DNA from: Salinilacihabitans rarus
GTDB taxonomy: Archaea; Halobacteriota; Halobacteria; Halobacteriales; Natrialbaceae
Length of the DNA stretch: 64,000 nucleotides
Direction: 5' to 3'
Assembly (NCBI RefSeq): GCF_024296665.1
Contig: NZ_CP100762.1
Coordinates: forward strand, 682,001-746,000
A program made the position numbers and the translations under genes. Within the stretch, counting starts at the first letter, position 1. Every line of letters begins with the position of its first letter. The notes under the pieces were generated by a model. It searched no databases and was not told the origin of the DNA. It was given only the letters and a program-made list of their open reading frames with translations. Positions 8,081-16,231 of this stretch are shown in pieces.

Positions 8081-9214
8081 TCAGTCCAGCCGGGCGGACG
8101 CTTCGAGTTCCTCGGCCGCGACCGGTTCGGCCTCGGCCGATTCGAGCCGCTGTGCGCGACCCGTCTCGCTCGACCGGTAGATGGCGTCGATGACCCGCTG
8201 GACGACCAGCGCCTCCTCGACGGTGTTGGCCGTCGGCTCCGCGCCGGCGACGATCGTCTCGAGGAACACGGCGTCTTGCTCGTTGTACCCCGTCGCCGAC
8301 GAGTCGCCCGAGAGGTCGACGTCGGCGTAGTGGTCGACGCCGGCGGTGTCGGTCTCGTAGATCCGCATGTCGGTGTCGCCGATCTCGAACTTCGCGCCCG
8401 CCTCAGTCCCGCGGACGACGAAGTCCATGCTGGGCTCGCGGTTGGTCGCCCAGGCGGCCTCCAGCGAGATCGTCTTCCCGTCCGCACAGCGGACGAACGC
8501 GCTGACGGCGTCGTCGACCTCGTAGGTCTCGGCCTCCGCGTCCCAGTTGTCGCCGAAGCCGTCGGGGTCGGCGTACTCCTCGGTGGTGCCGAAGGTGGTC
8601 CGGGTGACGCCGCTTACCTCGACGACCTCGGGGAAGTCGAGCACGTACAGCGCGAGGTCGAGCGCGTGGACGCCGATGTCCAGCAGCGCGCCGCCGCCGG
8701 CGAGTTCGGGGTTCGTGAACCACGATCCGGGGCCGGGGACGCCGCGGCGTCGAACGTAGTTCGCCTCGACGTGGGTGAGGTCGCCGAACCGGCCGCGGGC
8801 GCTGTACTCGTCGAACATCGCGGCCGCGCCCGTGTGGCGGTTGTGGAAGCCGACCATGCAGATGCCGTCGGACTCGGCGGCGGCCGCGGCGATCCGCTCG
8901 GCGCTCTCGAGGCTGTGGGCGAGGGGCTTTTCGACGAGGACGTGACGGTCCGCTTCGAGCGCGGCGACCGCGATCGGTTCGTGGAACTTGTTGGGCGTGG
9001 CGACGACGACGGCGTCGACGGCCTCGTCCGCGACGAGATCCTCGTGGTTCTCGTAGGGGGTGGCGCCGTACGTCTCCGCGAACGCGCGCCGCGCCTCGGG
9101 GAGCAGGTCGGCGCCGGCGACGACGTCGGCCCCTAGTTCGCTGAGGTTCTTGGCGTGGTGCTGGCCCATCCCGCCGAGGCCGACGACGCCGACGCCGATA
9201 CCCGAGCCGATCAT
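8081..9214 (-). CDS. Gfo/Idh/MocA family oxidoreductase
   Basis: A 377-aa NAD(P)-dependent dehydrogenase. The Rossmann nucleotide site GVVGLGGMGQHHA is at residues 8-20, the EKPLAHS motif with catalytic Lys is near residue 95, and the C-terminal alpha/beta domain contains GGGALLDIGVHALD. Family members act on sugars or inositol derivatives. It diverges from a ThuA-domain gene across a 281-bp promoter region with a palindrome. That pairing suggests a small sugar-catabolic locus, but the substrate is unknown. Confidence 0.9.
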   Translation of the reverse strand: MIGSGIGVGVVGLGGMGQHHAKNLSELGADVVAGADLLPEARRAFAETYGATPYENHEDLVADEAVDAVVVATPNKFHEPIAVAALEADRHVLVEKPLAHSLESAERIAAAAAESDGICMVGFHNRHTGAAAMFDEYSARGRFGDLTHVEANYVRRRGVPGPGSWFTNPELAGGGALLDIGVHALDLALYVLDFPEVVEVSGVTRTTFGTTEEYADPDGFGDNWDAEAETYEVDDAVSAFVRCADGKTISLEAAWATNREPSMDFVVRGTEAGAKFEIGDTDMRIYETDTAGVDHYADVDLSGDSSATGYNEQDAVFLETIVAGAEPTANTVEEALVVQRVIDAIYRSSETGRAQRLESAEAEPVAAEELEASARLD

Positions 9215-9242
9215 CGGGTAACCTCCCGTTTCGGTACTCGAC

Positions 9243-9260
9243 CGGGAGCGAGCGCTCCCG
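9243..9260. repeat. Short hairpin-forming inverted repeat in the leader of the oxidoreductase gene
   Basis: CGGGAGCG and CGCTCCCG are perfect 8-bp complements separated by two bases, located 29-46 bases upstream of the ATG at 9214 (minus strand). It could be a hairpin in the 5' region or a protein site. Confidence 0.4.
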
Positions 9261-9347
9261 TAACCGTTCGTTTCGACGTTCGAGTGCGGTGCCAGCTCTC
9301 CATGGTTGCTAGGGGGTGACCGACCGAGATAAGGGTTGTGTCCGGCA

Positions 9348-9370
9348 TAACAACACCATAACGGTTGTTA
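9348..9370. promoter_or_regulatory. Palindromic operator candidate between divergent sugar genes
   Basis: TAACAAC (9348-9354) and GTTGTTA (9364-9370) are exact inverted repeats spaced by nine bases, in an AT-rich part near the middle of the 281-bp divergent region (134 bases from one start, 126 from the other). CATAAC occurs twice within it and could supply TATA-like elements. The symmetry and central position fit binding by a dimeric regulator controlling both genes. Confidence 0.45.
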
Positions 9371-9495
9371 ATGGAATCGAACGCCGGGCCCGCCACGGAG
9401 GGAGAGGGGAGGTGAATCGTAATTCCCGGTTTCCGTCGGACCCGGTCCGTCGGTGACCGCCTCACCTATGGCCGTCGAGACGGAAGTGGCGGCCG

Positions 9496-10191
9496 ATGGT
9501 CGCAGTCACGATCTGGAACGAGTTCCGACACGAACGCGAGGACGACGAGGTCGCCGCGGTCTACCCCGACGGGATCCACGCGACGCTGGCGGCGGCCCTC
9601 GAGGACGACCACGAGGTCCGGACCGCCACGCTCGACGACCCCGAACACGGGCTCACCGAGGAGGTCCTCGACGGGACCGACGTCCTGCTGTGGTGGGGGC
9701 ACAAGGCCCACGACGAGGTCGACGACCTCGTCGTCGACCGCGTTCAGGAGCGCGTCCTCGACGGGATGGGACTGCTCGTCCTCCACTCGGGCCACTACTC
9801 GAAGCCCTTCAAACGCCTCATGGGGACCACCTGTAGCCTCCAGTGGCGCGAGGACGGCGCCACCGAGCGACTGTGGGTCGTCGACCCCGGCCACCCGATC
9901 GCCGACGGCCTCGACGAGTACGTCGAGTTGCCCGAGACGGAGATGTACGGCGAACCGTTCGACGTCCCCGAACCCGACCGCCTCGTGTTCACCTCGTGGT
10001 TCGAGGGCGGCGAGGTGTTCCGCAGCGGCTGTTGCTACCGCCGCGGGAGCGGCCGGATCTTCTACTTCCGGCCGGGCCACGAGACGTACCCGATCTACGA
10101 GAACGAGGCGGTTCGACGGGTGCTACGAAACGCCGTCGACTGGGCCGCGCCGACCGAGGGCGCCCCGCGGACGTTCGGCCACCGCGACTAG
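9496..10191 (+). CDS. ThuA domain-containing protein (trehalose utilisation-like)
   Basis: A 231-aa protein of the ThuA family (glutamine-amidotransferase-like fold). It has [10 protein letters not shown] at the N-terminus, [14 protein letters not shown] in the middle, [17 protein letters not shown], and [16 protein letters not shown] near the C-terminus, all conserved in the family. ThuA proteins take part in disaccharide/trehalose catabolism in bacteria, usually next to Gfo/Idh/MocA dehydrogenases, as here. The stop codon overlaps by a few bases with that of the convergent isomerase gene. Confidence 0.88.
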   Translation: MVAVTIWNEFRHEREDDEVAAVYPDGIHATLAAALEDDHEVRTATLDDPEHGLTEEVLDGTDVLLWWGHKAHDEVDDLVVDRVQERVLDGMGLLVLHSGHYSKPFKRLMGTTCSLQWREDGATERLWVVDPGHPIADGLDEYVELPETEMYGEPFDVPEPDRLVFTSWFEGGEVFRSGCCYRRGSGRIFYFRPGHETYPIYENEAVRRVLRNAVDWAAPTEGAPRTFGHRD

Positions 10192-11039
10192 AACTCCGTC
10201 CGGCCCTCGTCCGTGATCACGCTGTCGAGCAGCGAGACCGGCGTCGCGTCGTAGGCGGGGTTCAGCACCTCGAACCCCTCGGCGGGTTCGGACATGACCT
10301 CGGTGCCCGAGCGGAACTCGTTCTCGAAGACGAACCCCTCGGTGATGATCTTCGCCGCCGACCCCAGCACCGTCACCGGCACGCCGATCTCGTTCGCCGC
10401 CGTGGTGATGGGGAACGTGCCGACGCGGTTGTACAGCGTCCCGTCGACGATGCAGTCCATCCCGACGATCACGCGGTCGCAGTCGGCGAGGAAGTGGCCG
10501 CTCGCGCCGTCGGTGATCAGCGTCGGTTCGACCCCCTCCAGACGGCCGAGCGCGCGGGCGGTCTTCCGCCCGATGTACCGCGGGCGCGCCTCGGTGACGT
10601 AGACGTCAAAGCGCATCCCCTCGGCGGTCGCCAGTTCGAGCGCCTCCAGAACGGTCGAGGAGTAGTCGTGGGTCAGCAGCGTCGCCCCGTCGGCGAGGTA
10701 GTCGACGGCGTTCTCGGCCGCGCGGCGCTTGGCCGACTCGACCCGCGAGACGACGTCCTCGATCGCCGTCTCGGTGAGTCGCTTCGCCTCCTCGACGCTT
10801 TCGGGGTCGTCCCGGTCGACGCTGGCGACGATCTCGCGAACCGCGTTCTGCATCGCGGCGTGGGACGGGTTCGCCCGCCGGAGCACCTTGGCGTTTCGCT
10901 CCAGGGCGCGCTGGTACTCCTCGACGGTGGCGAACTCCCTGTCGAGCAGGTCCCGGAGCGCGCGGGCCGCGTTGACCGCCACCACCGAGGAACTGTGCGT
11001 CTGCATCTCCCTGATTTCCTCGGCCGTCTCGTCGATCAT
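10188..11039 (-). CDS. Ribose-1,5-bisphosphate isomerase (eIF2B-like)
   Basis: A 283-aa protein of the eIF-2B alpha/beta/delta family, in the archaeal R15P isomerase branch: [17 protein letters not shown], then [31 protein letters not shown] and [16 protein letters not shown]. In archaea this enzyme converts ribose-1,5-bisphosphate to ribulose-1,5-bisphosphate in nucleoside degradation (pentose bisphosphate pathway). The upstream in-frame extension to 11156 is GC-rich and unlike the family, so ATG 11039 was chosen. No AMP phosphorylase or RuBisCO is visible in this window. Confidence 0.88.
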   Translation of the reverse strand: MIDETAEEIREMQTHSSSVVAVNAARALRDLLDREFATVEEYQRALERNAKVLRRANPSHAAMQNAVREIVASVDRDDPESVEEAKRLTETAIEDVVSRVESAKRRAAENAVDYLADGATLLTHDYSSTVLEALELATAEGMRFDVYVTEARPRYIGRKTARALGRLEGVEPTLITDGASGHFLADCDRVIVGMDCIVDGTLYNRVGTFPITTAANEIGVPVTVLGSAAKIITEGFVFENEFRSGTEVMSEPAEGFEVLNPAYDATPVSLLDSVITDEGRTEF

Positions 11040-11187
11040 ACCCGAGAGAACTGCCGTGTGAAAGAAAGGTGTTCCGGGTGTGCCTGCGACCCCGACCGCG
11101 TCGGCCGATCCGCCCGTCCCCGCCAGCCCGTCGGCGCGGTCGTCGCCGAACCACAACCATCAAGACAATCTTGTGTCTGCTTCCATC

Positions 11188-11532
11188 ATGGAACAAATGC
11201 AGGCCGAGTCGAGTCAGTCTCCCCGGTCGGTCGGCGTCGAGTGGATCGTCCTCGCGCTGGTCGCGATCACGGCGGGCATTCACGTCTACCTCGGGGTCAC
11301 CGAGGGGCGGCCGCCGCTGACGTTGGCCGGCGTCGGCTACGTCGTCGGCGCCGGCCTGTACGCCTCCGGGCGGTTCCGGCGGAGGCTCGTGCTCCTCGCG
11401 ATCCCGTACACGGCCGTCCAGATCCCGCTGTGGATCGTCGCGGGGACGCCGACGTTCACCTGGGGGGTCGTCGACAAGGTCGTACAGGTCGCGTTGATCG
11501 CCGCGCTGGTGTGGCACTACCGCTCGCGTTGA
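11188..11532 (+). CDS. Conserved haloarchaeal membrane protein
   Basis: A 114-aa protein with four hydrophobic segments, roughly residues 18-38 (EWIVLALVAITAGIHVYLGV), 45-65, 70-90 and 92-110. The short N-terminus MEQMQAESSQ is polar. The in-frame start at 11080 would add a low-complexity Pro/Ser stretch, so ATG 11188 is preferred. No motifs indicate function. Confidence 0.7.
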   Translation: MEQMQAESSQSPRSVGVEWIVLALVAITAGIHVYLGVTEGRPPLTLAGVGYVVGAGLYASGRFRRRLVLLAIPYTAVQIPLWIVAGTPTFTWGVVDKVVQVALIAALVWHYRSR

Positions 11533-11622
11533 GTCGCGCGGGCCGGGCACCGATTCGTCCGTTCCCGGATCGGATCCGGCGCGGGCACAGCCCTTAGGTC
11601 CGTCCGACACCTAGCGGGCCCG

Positions 11623-11946
11623 ATGACCGTCACCGTCAGGTACACCTGCCCGCACTGCGGGGCCGTCACGAGCGTCGAGCGCCGGCCGGACCTCGCCGAC
11701 AGGTCGGTGACGACGATCCCACAACCCGGCTGGGAGTACGCCGCTCCGGGCGACGACGCCCTCGAATCGGCCGACGGGATCGCGTTCCGCTGTGGCGAGG
11801 ACGGCCCGACGACCGACCTCGAAGGCCGACCCGTCGAGGGCTGTGGCCGCCCGTTCTACCTCAACTTCGTCCGCTTCGAGCGCGGCGTGGAACTCGACCC
11901 CGATCCGCCGACCTACGGCGGGCCGCGGTTCGACTTCCTCGGCTGA
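11623..11946 (+). CDS. Zinc-binding hypothetical protein
   Basis: A 107-aa protein with an N-terminal TCPHCGAVTSVER zinc knuckle and a second Cys pair further on (FRCGEDG and EGCGRPFY), so it probably binds one zinc ion. It has the acidic composition of its neighbours. It precedes the Mrp gene on the same strand with a 57-bp gap. Function unknown. Confidence 0.7.
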   Translation: MTVTVRYTCPHCGAVTSVERRPDLADRSVTTIPQPGWEYAAPGDDALESADGIAFRCGEDGPTTDLEGRPVEGCGRPFYLNFVRFERGVELDPDPPTYGGPRFDFLG

Positions 11947-12003
11947 CGCGGGCCGCGAGCCGCGAGCACAACGCTTTTCGACCGCGGGACGCCACCTACG
12001 GGC

Positions 12004-13089
12004 ATGGACGAAGACGCCGTCCGCGACCGCCTGCGGGGGATCGAGGACCCGGACCTCGGCGACGACATCGTCTCGCTCGGCCTCGTCAACGACGTGACCG
12101 TCGACGGGGCGGACGTCTCGATCGACCTCGCGCTCGGGGCGCCGTACTCGCCGACGGAGTCGGACCTCGCCGCCGAGGTGCGGCGGGCGTTCGCCGACGA
12201 GGGGATCGAACCGGAGCTGTCGGCGAGCGTCCCCGGCCGGGACGACGGCCGGGAGGTGCTGCCGAACGTCAAGAACGTGATCGCCGTCGCCTCGGGGAAA
12301 GGCGGCGTCGGCAAGTCGACGCTCTCGGTGAACCTCGCGGCGGGGCTCTCCCGGCTCGGCGCCCGGGTGGGGCTGTTCGACGCGGACGTCTACGGGCCGA
12401 ACGTCCCGCGGATGGTCGACGCCGACGAGCCGCCGATGGCGACCGAGGACGAGACGCTCGTCCCGCCCGAGAAGTACGGGGTGAAGCTGATGAGCATGGC
12501 CTTCCTGGTGGGCGACGACGACCCCGTCATCTGGCGCGGCCCGATGGTCCACAAGGTGATCACCCAGTTGACCGAGGACGTCGAGTGGGGCCACCTCGAC
12601 TACCTCGTGGTCGACCTGCCGCCGGGGACCGGCGACACCCAGTTGACGATGCTGCAGACGATGCCCGTCACCGGCGCGGTGATCGTCACGACCCCGCAGG
12701 ACGTCGCGCTCGACGACGCCCGCAAGGGGCTGCAGATGTTCGCCCGCCACGACACCGTCGTGCTCGGCATCGCCGAGAACATGGCGACGTTCGTCTGCGA
12801 CGACTGTGGCAAACACCACGACATCTTCGGCGCCGGCGGCGGCGAGGCGTTCGCCGACGTCCACGACCTCCCGTTCCTCGGCTCGATCCCGCTCGATCCC
12901 CGGGTGCGGGAGGGCGGCGACGAGGGCCGGCCGACCGTCCTCGACGAGGAGAGCGAGACCGGCGAGGCCTTCCGCGAAATCGCGACCAGCGTCGCGAACA
13001 ACGTCGGCGTCGTCCACCGCCGGAGCGTCTCCGACGCCGCCGCGGAGCGAACCGTCCCCGGCGAACCCGCCGACCCCGCGGACGAGTGA
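12004..13089 (+). CDS. Mrp/NBP35 (ApbC) family iron-sulfur carrier ATPase
   Basis: A 361-aa protein with an N-terminal DUF59/MIP18-like domain (residues 1-80, IEDPDLGDDIVSLGLV) and a MinD/Mrp P-loop ATPase with the deviant Walker A SGKGGVGKST at 97-106. Further motifs are GLFDADVYGPNVPRM, VDLPPGTGDTQL and a CDDC pair that binds a [4Fe-4S] cluster at the dimer interface. It delivers Fe-S clusters to apoproteins in the cytoplasm. The next small gene starts 11 bases after the stop, so they form an operon. Confidence 0.95.
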   Translation: MDEDAVRDRLRGIEDPDLGDDIVSLGLVNDVTVDGADVSIDLALGAPYSPTESDLAAEVRRAFADEGIEPELSASVPGRDDGREVLPNVKNVIAVASGKGGVGKSTLSVNLAAGLSRLGARVGLFDADVYGPNVPRMVDADEPPMATEDETLVPPEKYGVKLMSMAFLVGDDDPVIWRGPMVHKVITQLTEDVEWGHLDYLVVDLPPGTGDTQLTMLQTMPVTGAVIVTTPQDVALDDARKGLQMFARHDTVVLGIAENMATFVCDDCGKHHDIFGAGGGEAFADVHDLPFLGSIPLDPRVREGGDEGRPTVLDEESETGEAFREIATSVANNVGVVHRRSVSDAAAERTVPGEPADPADE

Positions 13090-13099
13090 GGTGGCGCCG

Positions 13100-13333
13100 A
13101 TGAGCGACTCGACCGACGAGGCCCGGTTCGAGCCCGACCCCGAGCGCGTCGCCGTCCTCCGCGAGGTCGCCGACGACGTCCGCGGCGAGTCGAGCGAGAG
13201 CAAACAGCTCGCGAACGTCCTCTACCGCGTCAGCGACCTCTACGACGAGGACGAGGACGCCTCCCCCGAGGAGATCGTTCGGAACGTGAAGTTCATCCTC
13301 GAGGTCAAAGAGCGCGGCGGCCTCGGCCGCTGA
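13100..13333 (+). CDS. Small conserved haloarchaeal protein in the mrp operon
   Basis: A 77-aa acidic, mostly helical protein (PERVAVLREVADDVRGESSE, then LYDEDEDASPEEIVRNVKFI). It starts ATG 13100, 11 bases after the mrp stop. There are no cysteines or membrane segments. Cotranscription suggests a link to Fe-S protein maturation, but this is context only. Confidence 0.7.
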   Translation: MSDSTDEARFEPDPERVAVLREVADDVRGESSESKQLANVLYRVSDLYDEDEDASPEEIVRNVKFILEVKERGGLGR

Positions 13334-13380
13334 GCGTTCGCGAGCGCGCCGCTTTTGCCCACGGAAGCCGACGGGCGAGT

Positions 13381-14013
13381 GTGGACGCGAACCAACGGAG
13401 CCGGGCGAACCCGTTCGGCATGGACGAGGAGTGCCCCAACTGTCCGGCGCTCTGTGAGACGCGCAGTCGGGTCGTCCACGGCTACGGCGACGTGGCGGCG
13501 GACTTCCTGTTCGTCGGCGAGAACCCCGGTCCCGGCGCCGACGAGACCGGCGTCCCGTTCGCCGGCGACGAGGCCGGCGAGACGTTCCAGCGGATCCTCC
13601 AGCGGCTGGGCCTCTGTGACGCCACCTCCGACCCCGACCGGCCGGAGGTCGTCGACGTCTACCTGACGTACCTCACGCGGTGTCGCCACCCCGACCGGCC
13701 GCCGACGGACGAGGAGGTCGGCAACTGCGAGCCGTTCCTCAACGCCGAGATCCGGATGATCAACCCCGAGATCATCGTCCCGGTCGGCCAGCGCGCGCTG
13801 GAGGAGATCGCGACCGAGCACACGACGAAGCCGGCCGAGCGGTTCGACGTGGAGGCCGACCACGGGCGGACGATCCGCGGGCGGGGGTTCGAACTCGTAC
13901 CTATGATCGAGCCGGCCGAGCAAAGCGACGAGCAGGTGCAGGCGTGGGTCGAGGCGTTCGCGGGGCTGATGGCCTCGGACTACCGTCAGACGAAGGGTCG
14001 CCGCGAGCGCTGA
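13381..14013 (+). CDS. Family 4/5-type uracil-DNA glycosylase with Fe-S cluster
   Basis: A 210-aa member of the uracil-DNA glycosylase superfamily. Near the N-terminus CPNCPALC supplies Fe-S ligands. Motif 1 is GENPGPGADETGVPFAGDEAG, and a further Cys pair is in YLTRCRHPD and GNCEPFL. It removes uracil from DNA, which matters in GC-rich genomes exposed to cytosine deamination. A GTG start at 13381 keeps the family N-terminus (MDANQ...NPFGMD); ATG 13420 is the alternative. Motif 2 appears as MIEPAEQ rather than the usual HPS-like form, so catalytic details may differ. Confidence 0.8.
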   Translation: MDANQRSRANPFGMDEECPNCPALCETRSRVVHGYGDVAADFLFVGENPGPGADETGVPFAGDEAGETFQRILQRLGLCDATSDPDRPEVVDVYLTYLTRCRHPDRPPTDEEVGNCEPFLNAEIRMINPEIIVPVGQRALEEIATEHTTKPAERFDVEADHGRTIRGRGFELVPMIEPAEQSDEQVQAWVEAFAGLMASDYRQTKGRRER

Positions 14014-14017
14014 CCGC

Positions 14018-14236
14018 CTACCAGTACGGCGTGCCGAGCCACCGGTCCGAGCGCGCGCCGAGGACGAACAGCCCGAAGACGACCGCGGCGGTGATCACGA
14101 GCGACGCGAGCGTCGGCGCGAGGTACTCGCCGGCCGAGGCGAGCGCGTAGTTGCTCGCGAACGACCAGAAGCCGACGGCGCCGAACGCGACGACGACGGC
14201 CGCACCCACCAGGCCCGAGAGTTTCCATCCGATCAT
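14018..14236 (-). CDS. Two-span membrane protein
   Basis: A 72-aa hydrophobic protein with two clear membrane segments, residues 5-27 and 38-60, and a short basic/aromatic tail (ARSDRWLGTPYW). It is convergent with the glycosylase gene. Nothing suggests a function. Confidence 0.65.
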   Translation of the reverse strand: MIGWKLSGLVGAAVVVAFGAVGFWSFASNYALASAGEYLAPTLASLVITAAVVFGLFVLGARSDRWLGTPYW

Positions 14237-14338
14237 GTCGTCCGCGACGGGGGCGACCCCCTTAATTCGCCCGGAACGGACGCTCCGGCCGCCGGCGGAA
14301 ACGCCGCGTTCAAGGGTCGGCGTCTCTCAGTGTCGGGC

Positions 14339-15085
14339 ATGATCGTCGTCGTTCCCGTCGCCCCGCCGCGAGACGGACTCGTGCTGTCGTCGCTCGTCGA
14401 ACGGACGCCGCTCTCGTCGGCCGACGCCGCGCGGCTGTACGAGGGGGCCGTCGCCGACGTCCTCCGGGCCGTCGCCGAGAGCGGGGGCGACCCGCTCGTC
14501 AACTACCGCGACGAGGATACCCTCCCCGAGGCGTTCGCCGACGGCGACCACGAGGCGGCGGTCCGCGAACTCGCGGCCGCGGCCCTCGGGGACGAAGCCC
14601 TCGACGAGGTCCGCTTCGAGCGACAGGTCGGCTCGACGCGCGCCGCCCGGATCGGCAACACCGTCACCCACCTGCTCGAACGCGAGGGGGCGACGACCGC
14701 CGGCGTGCTCGAACCGACGGCGCCGCTCGTCGGCCGGACGGAGGTGGACGGGGCGGCGATGTCGCTGCGGCGCAACGACGTGCAGATCGGCCCGTCACAG
14801 GGCGGCCACACCTACTTCGCGGGGTTCGCCGAGCCGATCGACTTCGACGGGGCGTACGCGGCGCCGGAACTGGCGACGCTCGCCCGGCACGGCGCGGACG
14901 CGGGCCTGTCGGTCGGCTTCGCGCCGCGCGTCCCGACCGTGACCGATCCCTGCGGCCTCCGGTCGACGGTCGCGGGGATCGAGGCCCGCCGTGTGGCCAG
15001 CAAGCGGCACCCGGAGGTGACCGCCGCCGTGATCGACGACCTCGGGCTGGCCGTCGGCGAAGACGGCTCGCTCGAACGGTCATAG
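14339..15085 (+). CDS. DUF2064-like nucleotide-sugar/glycosyltransferase-fold protein
   Basis: A 248-aa protein starting IVVVPVAPPRDGLVLSSL and containing the AARLYEGAVADVLRAV helix seen in the rSAM/selenodomain-associated transferase (DUF2064) group, which adopts a glycosyltransferase-A fold. The match is weaker in the C-terminal half. No partner genes confirm a pathway. ATG 14339 is chosen over GTG 14330, which would add only three residues. It lies just upstream of tRNA-Ser on the same strand. Confidence 0.55.
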   Translation: MIVVVPVAPPRDGLVLSSLVERTPLSSADAARLYEGAVADVLRAVAESGGDPLVNYRDEDTLPEAFADGDHEAAVRELAAAALGDEALDEVRFERQVGSTRAARIGNTVTHLLEREGATTAGVLEPTAPLVGRTEVDGAAMSLRRNDVQIGPSQGGHTYFAGFAEPIDFDGAYAAPELATLARHGADAGLSVGFAPRVPTVTDPCGLRSTVAGIEARRVASKRHPEVTAAVIDDLGLAVGEDGSLERS

Positions 15086-15126
15086 ACCGACAACACTTTT
15101 TGAACCGACGGTGAACCCTCGGCCGA

Positions 15127-15210
15127 GGTGGGGTGGCGGAGCGGCCTAACGCGCCTGCCTTGAGAGCAGGTGGCTGTCAAGCCTCATGGGTTCAAATCCC
15201 ATCCCCACCG
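15127..15210 (+). tRNA. tRNA-Ser (anticodon TGA)
   Basis: A class II tRNA can be folded by eye: acceptor GGTGGGG/CCCCACC with discriminator G, a D arm with conserved T8, A14 and GG, and an anticodon stem CCTGC/GCAGG with loop CTTGAGA giving TGA. There is a long variable arm GGCT-GTCA-AGCC and a TpsiC arm ATGGG-TTCAAAT-CCCAT. It reads UCA (and UCN by wobble) serine codons. CCA is not encoded. A 10-bp hairpin follows immediately, and its 3' half is repeated at 15302. Confidence 0.95.
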
Positions 15211-15256
15211 TCGCTGTCGCGAACGATTCCGTAAGCGACAGCGAGGTCGATGGATT
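15189..15256 (+). repeat. Copy 1 of the 68-bp direct repeat covering the tRNA-Ser 3' end
   Basis: Identical over 68 bases to 15302-15369. It begins in the TpsiC loop region, contains the acceptor 3' strand and the downstream hairpin TCGCTGTCGC-14 bases-GCGACAGCGA (15211-15244), and ends at GATGGATT. The layout matches the att core of elements that integrate at tRNA 3' ends. Confidence 0.85.
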
Positions 15257-15554
15257 CGAATTAGACCAGTCGCGCACAGCGAAGCGAGCACGTCTGGGCG
15301 TGGTTCAAATCCCATCCCCACCGTCGCTGTCGCGAACGATTCCGTAAGCGACAGCGAGGTCGATGGATTTGATGTCGATCCCATCCCCCGCCGAGTGTCC
15401 GGGTCGGCATACCAGGTTCGATTCTGACGCGGTCCCCGAGTCGGGAACCGGCCCGCCCGGCGGTCGTCGGGGCCGTTGCCGTCGGTTCGCTGGACGGTTC
15501 AGCGGGCGACCGGTTCCCCAACCGATATAGGGGCCGACGGCCAACGGACGCGCG
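15211..15554. other. Gene-free segment after tRNA-Ser
   Basis: No credible coding frame is seen. The segment holds the hairpin after the tRNA, 45 bases of unique spacer (15257-15301), repeat copy 2 and then unremarkable GC-rich DNA. A TATA-like GATATAGG at about 15522-15529 precedes the next gene. Confidence 0.6.
15302..15369 (+). repeat. Copy 2 of the 68-bp direct repeat (tRNA-Ser 3' end)
   Basis: An exact second copy offset by 113 bases. It is not a second tRNA, because no 5' half precedes it. A shorter degraded trace (ATCCCATCCCCCGCCG) follows at about 15379-15394, suggesting repeated insertion and loss or tandem duplication at this site. Confidence 0.85.
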
Positions 15555-15785
15555 ATGGACGACGATACGGCAGCCCGACGCTCGGTGGTCGGACTCGCGG
15601 GGCTGGCGAGTCTCTGCTGTGTCGGCCCCGGAACGGCCGCCGTGACGGGCGGCGTCGCCGCCGGCGGGATGGGAGCCGGCCTCGTCGAGACGGCCGTCAT
15701 CGCACTGACGCTCGCGGTCGCCGCGTTCGCGATCCGCCGACGGACCGGGTGTGGAACCTGTGACGGCGACCGTGCGTGCGACTGA
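15555..15785 (+). CDS. MerF/MerT-like small membrane protein with cysteine pairs
   Basis: A 76-aa protein with two membrane spans (about residues 10-35 and 43-60). A Cys-Cys pair sits in the first span (LASLCCVGPG) and a C-terminal CGTCDGDRAC cluster follows. Paired cysteines in helix 1 plus a cytoplasmic cysteine pair is the layout of MerF/MerT mercuric ion importers. No merA or merR is near, so heavy-metal transport is only an inference. It could equally be a metallochaperone-like membrane protein. Confidence 0.5.
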   Translation: MDDDTAARRSVVGLAGLASLCCVGPGTAAVTGGVAAGGMGAGLVETAVIALTLAVAAFAIRRRTGCGTCDGDRACD

Positions 15786-15847
15786 CCCCCCGAGAGAACT
15801 GTTCGCCGGTCTCACGTACCGTTTCGCCGACAGAGACGGCCGCGAAC

Positions 15848-15853
15848 GTATAT
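15848..15853 (+). promoter_or_regulatory. TATA box of the DUF2892 gene
   Basis: GTATAT lies about 28 bases before ATG 15879, indicating a leaderless transcript and arguing against the in-frame ATG at 15852, which overlaps the box. Confidence 0.6.
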
Positions 15854-15878
15854 GGTCACGTTCCGCATACGGCCGTAC

Positions 15879-16100
15879 ATGCGCCGTTCGAAGAACGTGG
15901 GCGGTCTCGACCGCATCGTCCGAGGAGTGCTTGGCATCTGGCTGATCGTCGTCGGCATCGCGGCGTACATCGACGAACAGCGGACGAAAGCCGCCGTCGC
16001 GACCATCGCCGGACTCGGACTGTTGCACAACGTGCGGACCGGCTTCTGCGGCGGCAACTACCTGTTCGGGGTCGACACGACCGCCGACGAGGCCGTTTGA
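15879..16100 (+). CDS. DUF2892 (YgaP-type) membrane protein
   Basis: A 73-aa protein beginning MRRSKNVGGLDRIVRGVLGIW. The NVGGxDRxxR motif followed by two membrane spans is characteristic of DUF2892, the membrane domain of the YgaP rhodanese. It ends with RTGFCGGNYLFGV, where the conserved Cys is present. There is no rhodanese domain, so its role in sulfur transfer is only suggested. The start is set by the TATA box. Confidence 0.8.
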   Translation: MRRSKNVGGLDRIVRGVLGIWLIVVGIAAYIDEQRTKAAVATIAGLGLLHNVRTGFCGGNYLFGVDTTADEAV

Positions 16101-16231
16101 TCGGAGACGGCCTCGTCCGACCGCGCGTTCGACCCGTTCGTGTCGGCTCCAATAGGTCTACGTAACTACAGGGAGCGCCACCGAACGGAAGCCACGCTCC
16201 GATTCGTCGCGGTGTGACCCGCGCCGGCCCG

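Noticed and set aside
7142-9136. 664-aa plus-strand frame spanning the synthetase end and the oxidoreductase
   Set aside because: Antisense to the Gfo/Idh/MocA gene and out of frame with the synthetase; Arg/Gly-rich.
15302-15369. Second tRNA-Ser gene
   Set aside because: Only the 3' third of the tRNA is repeated; no anticodon or D arm precedes it.
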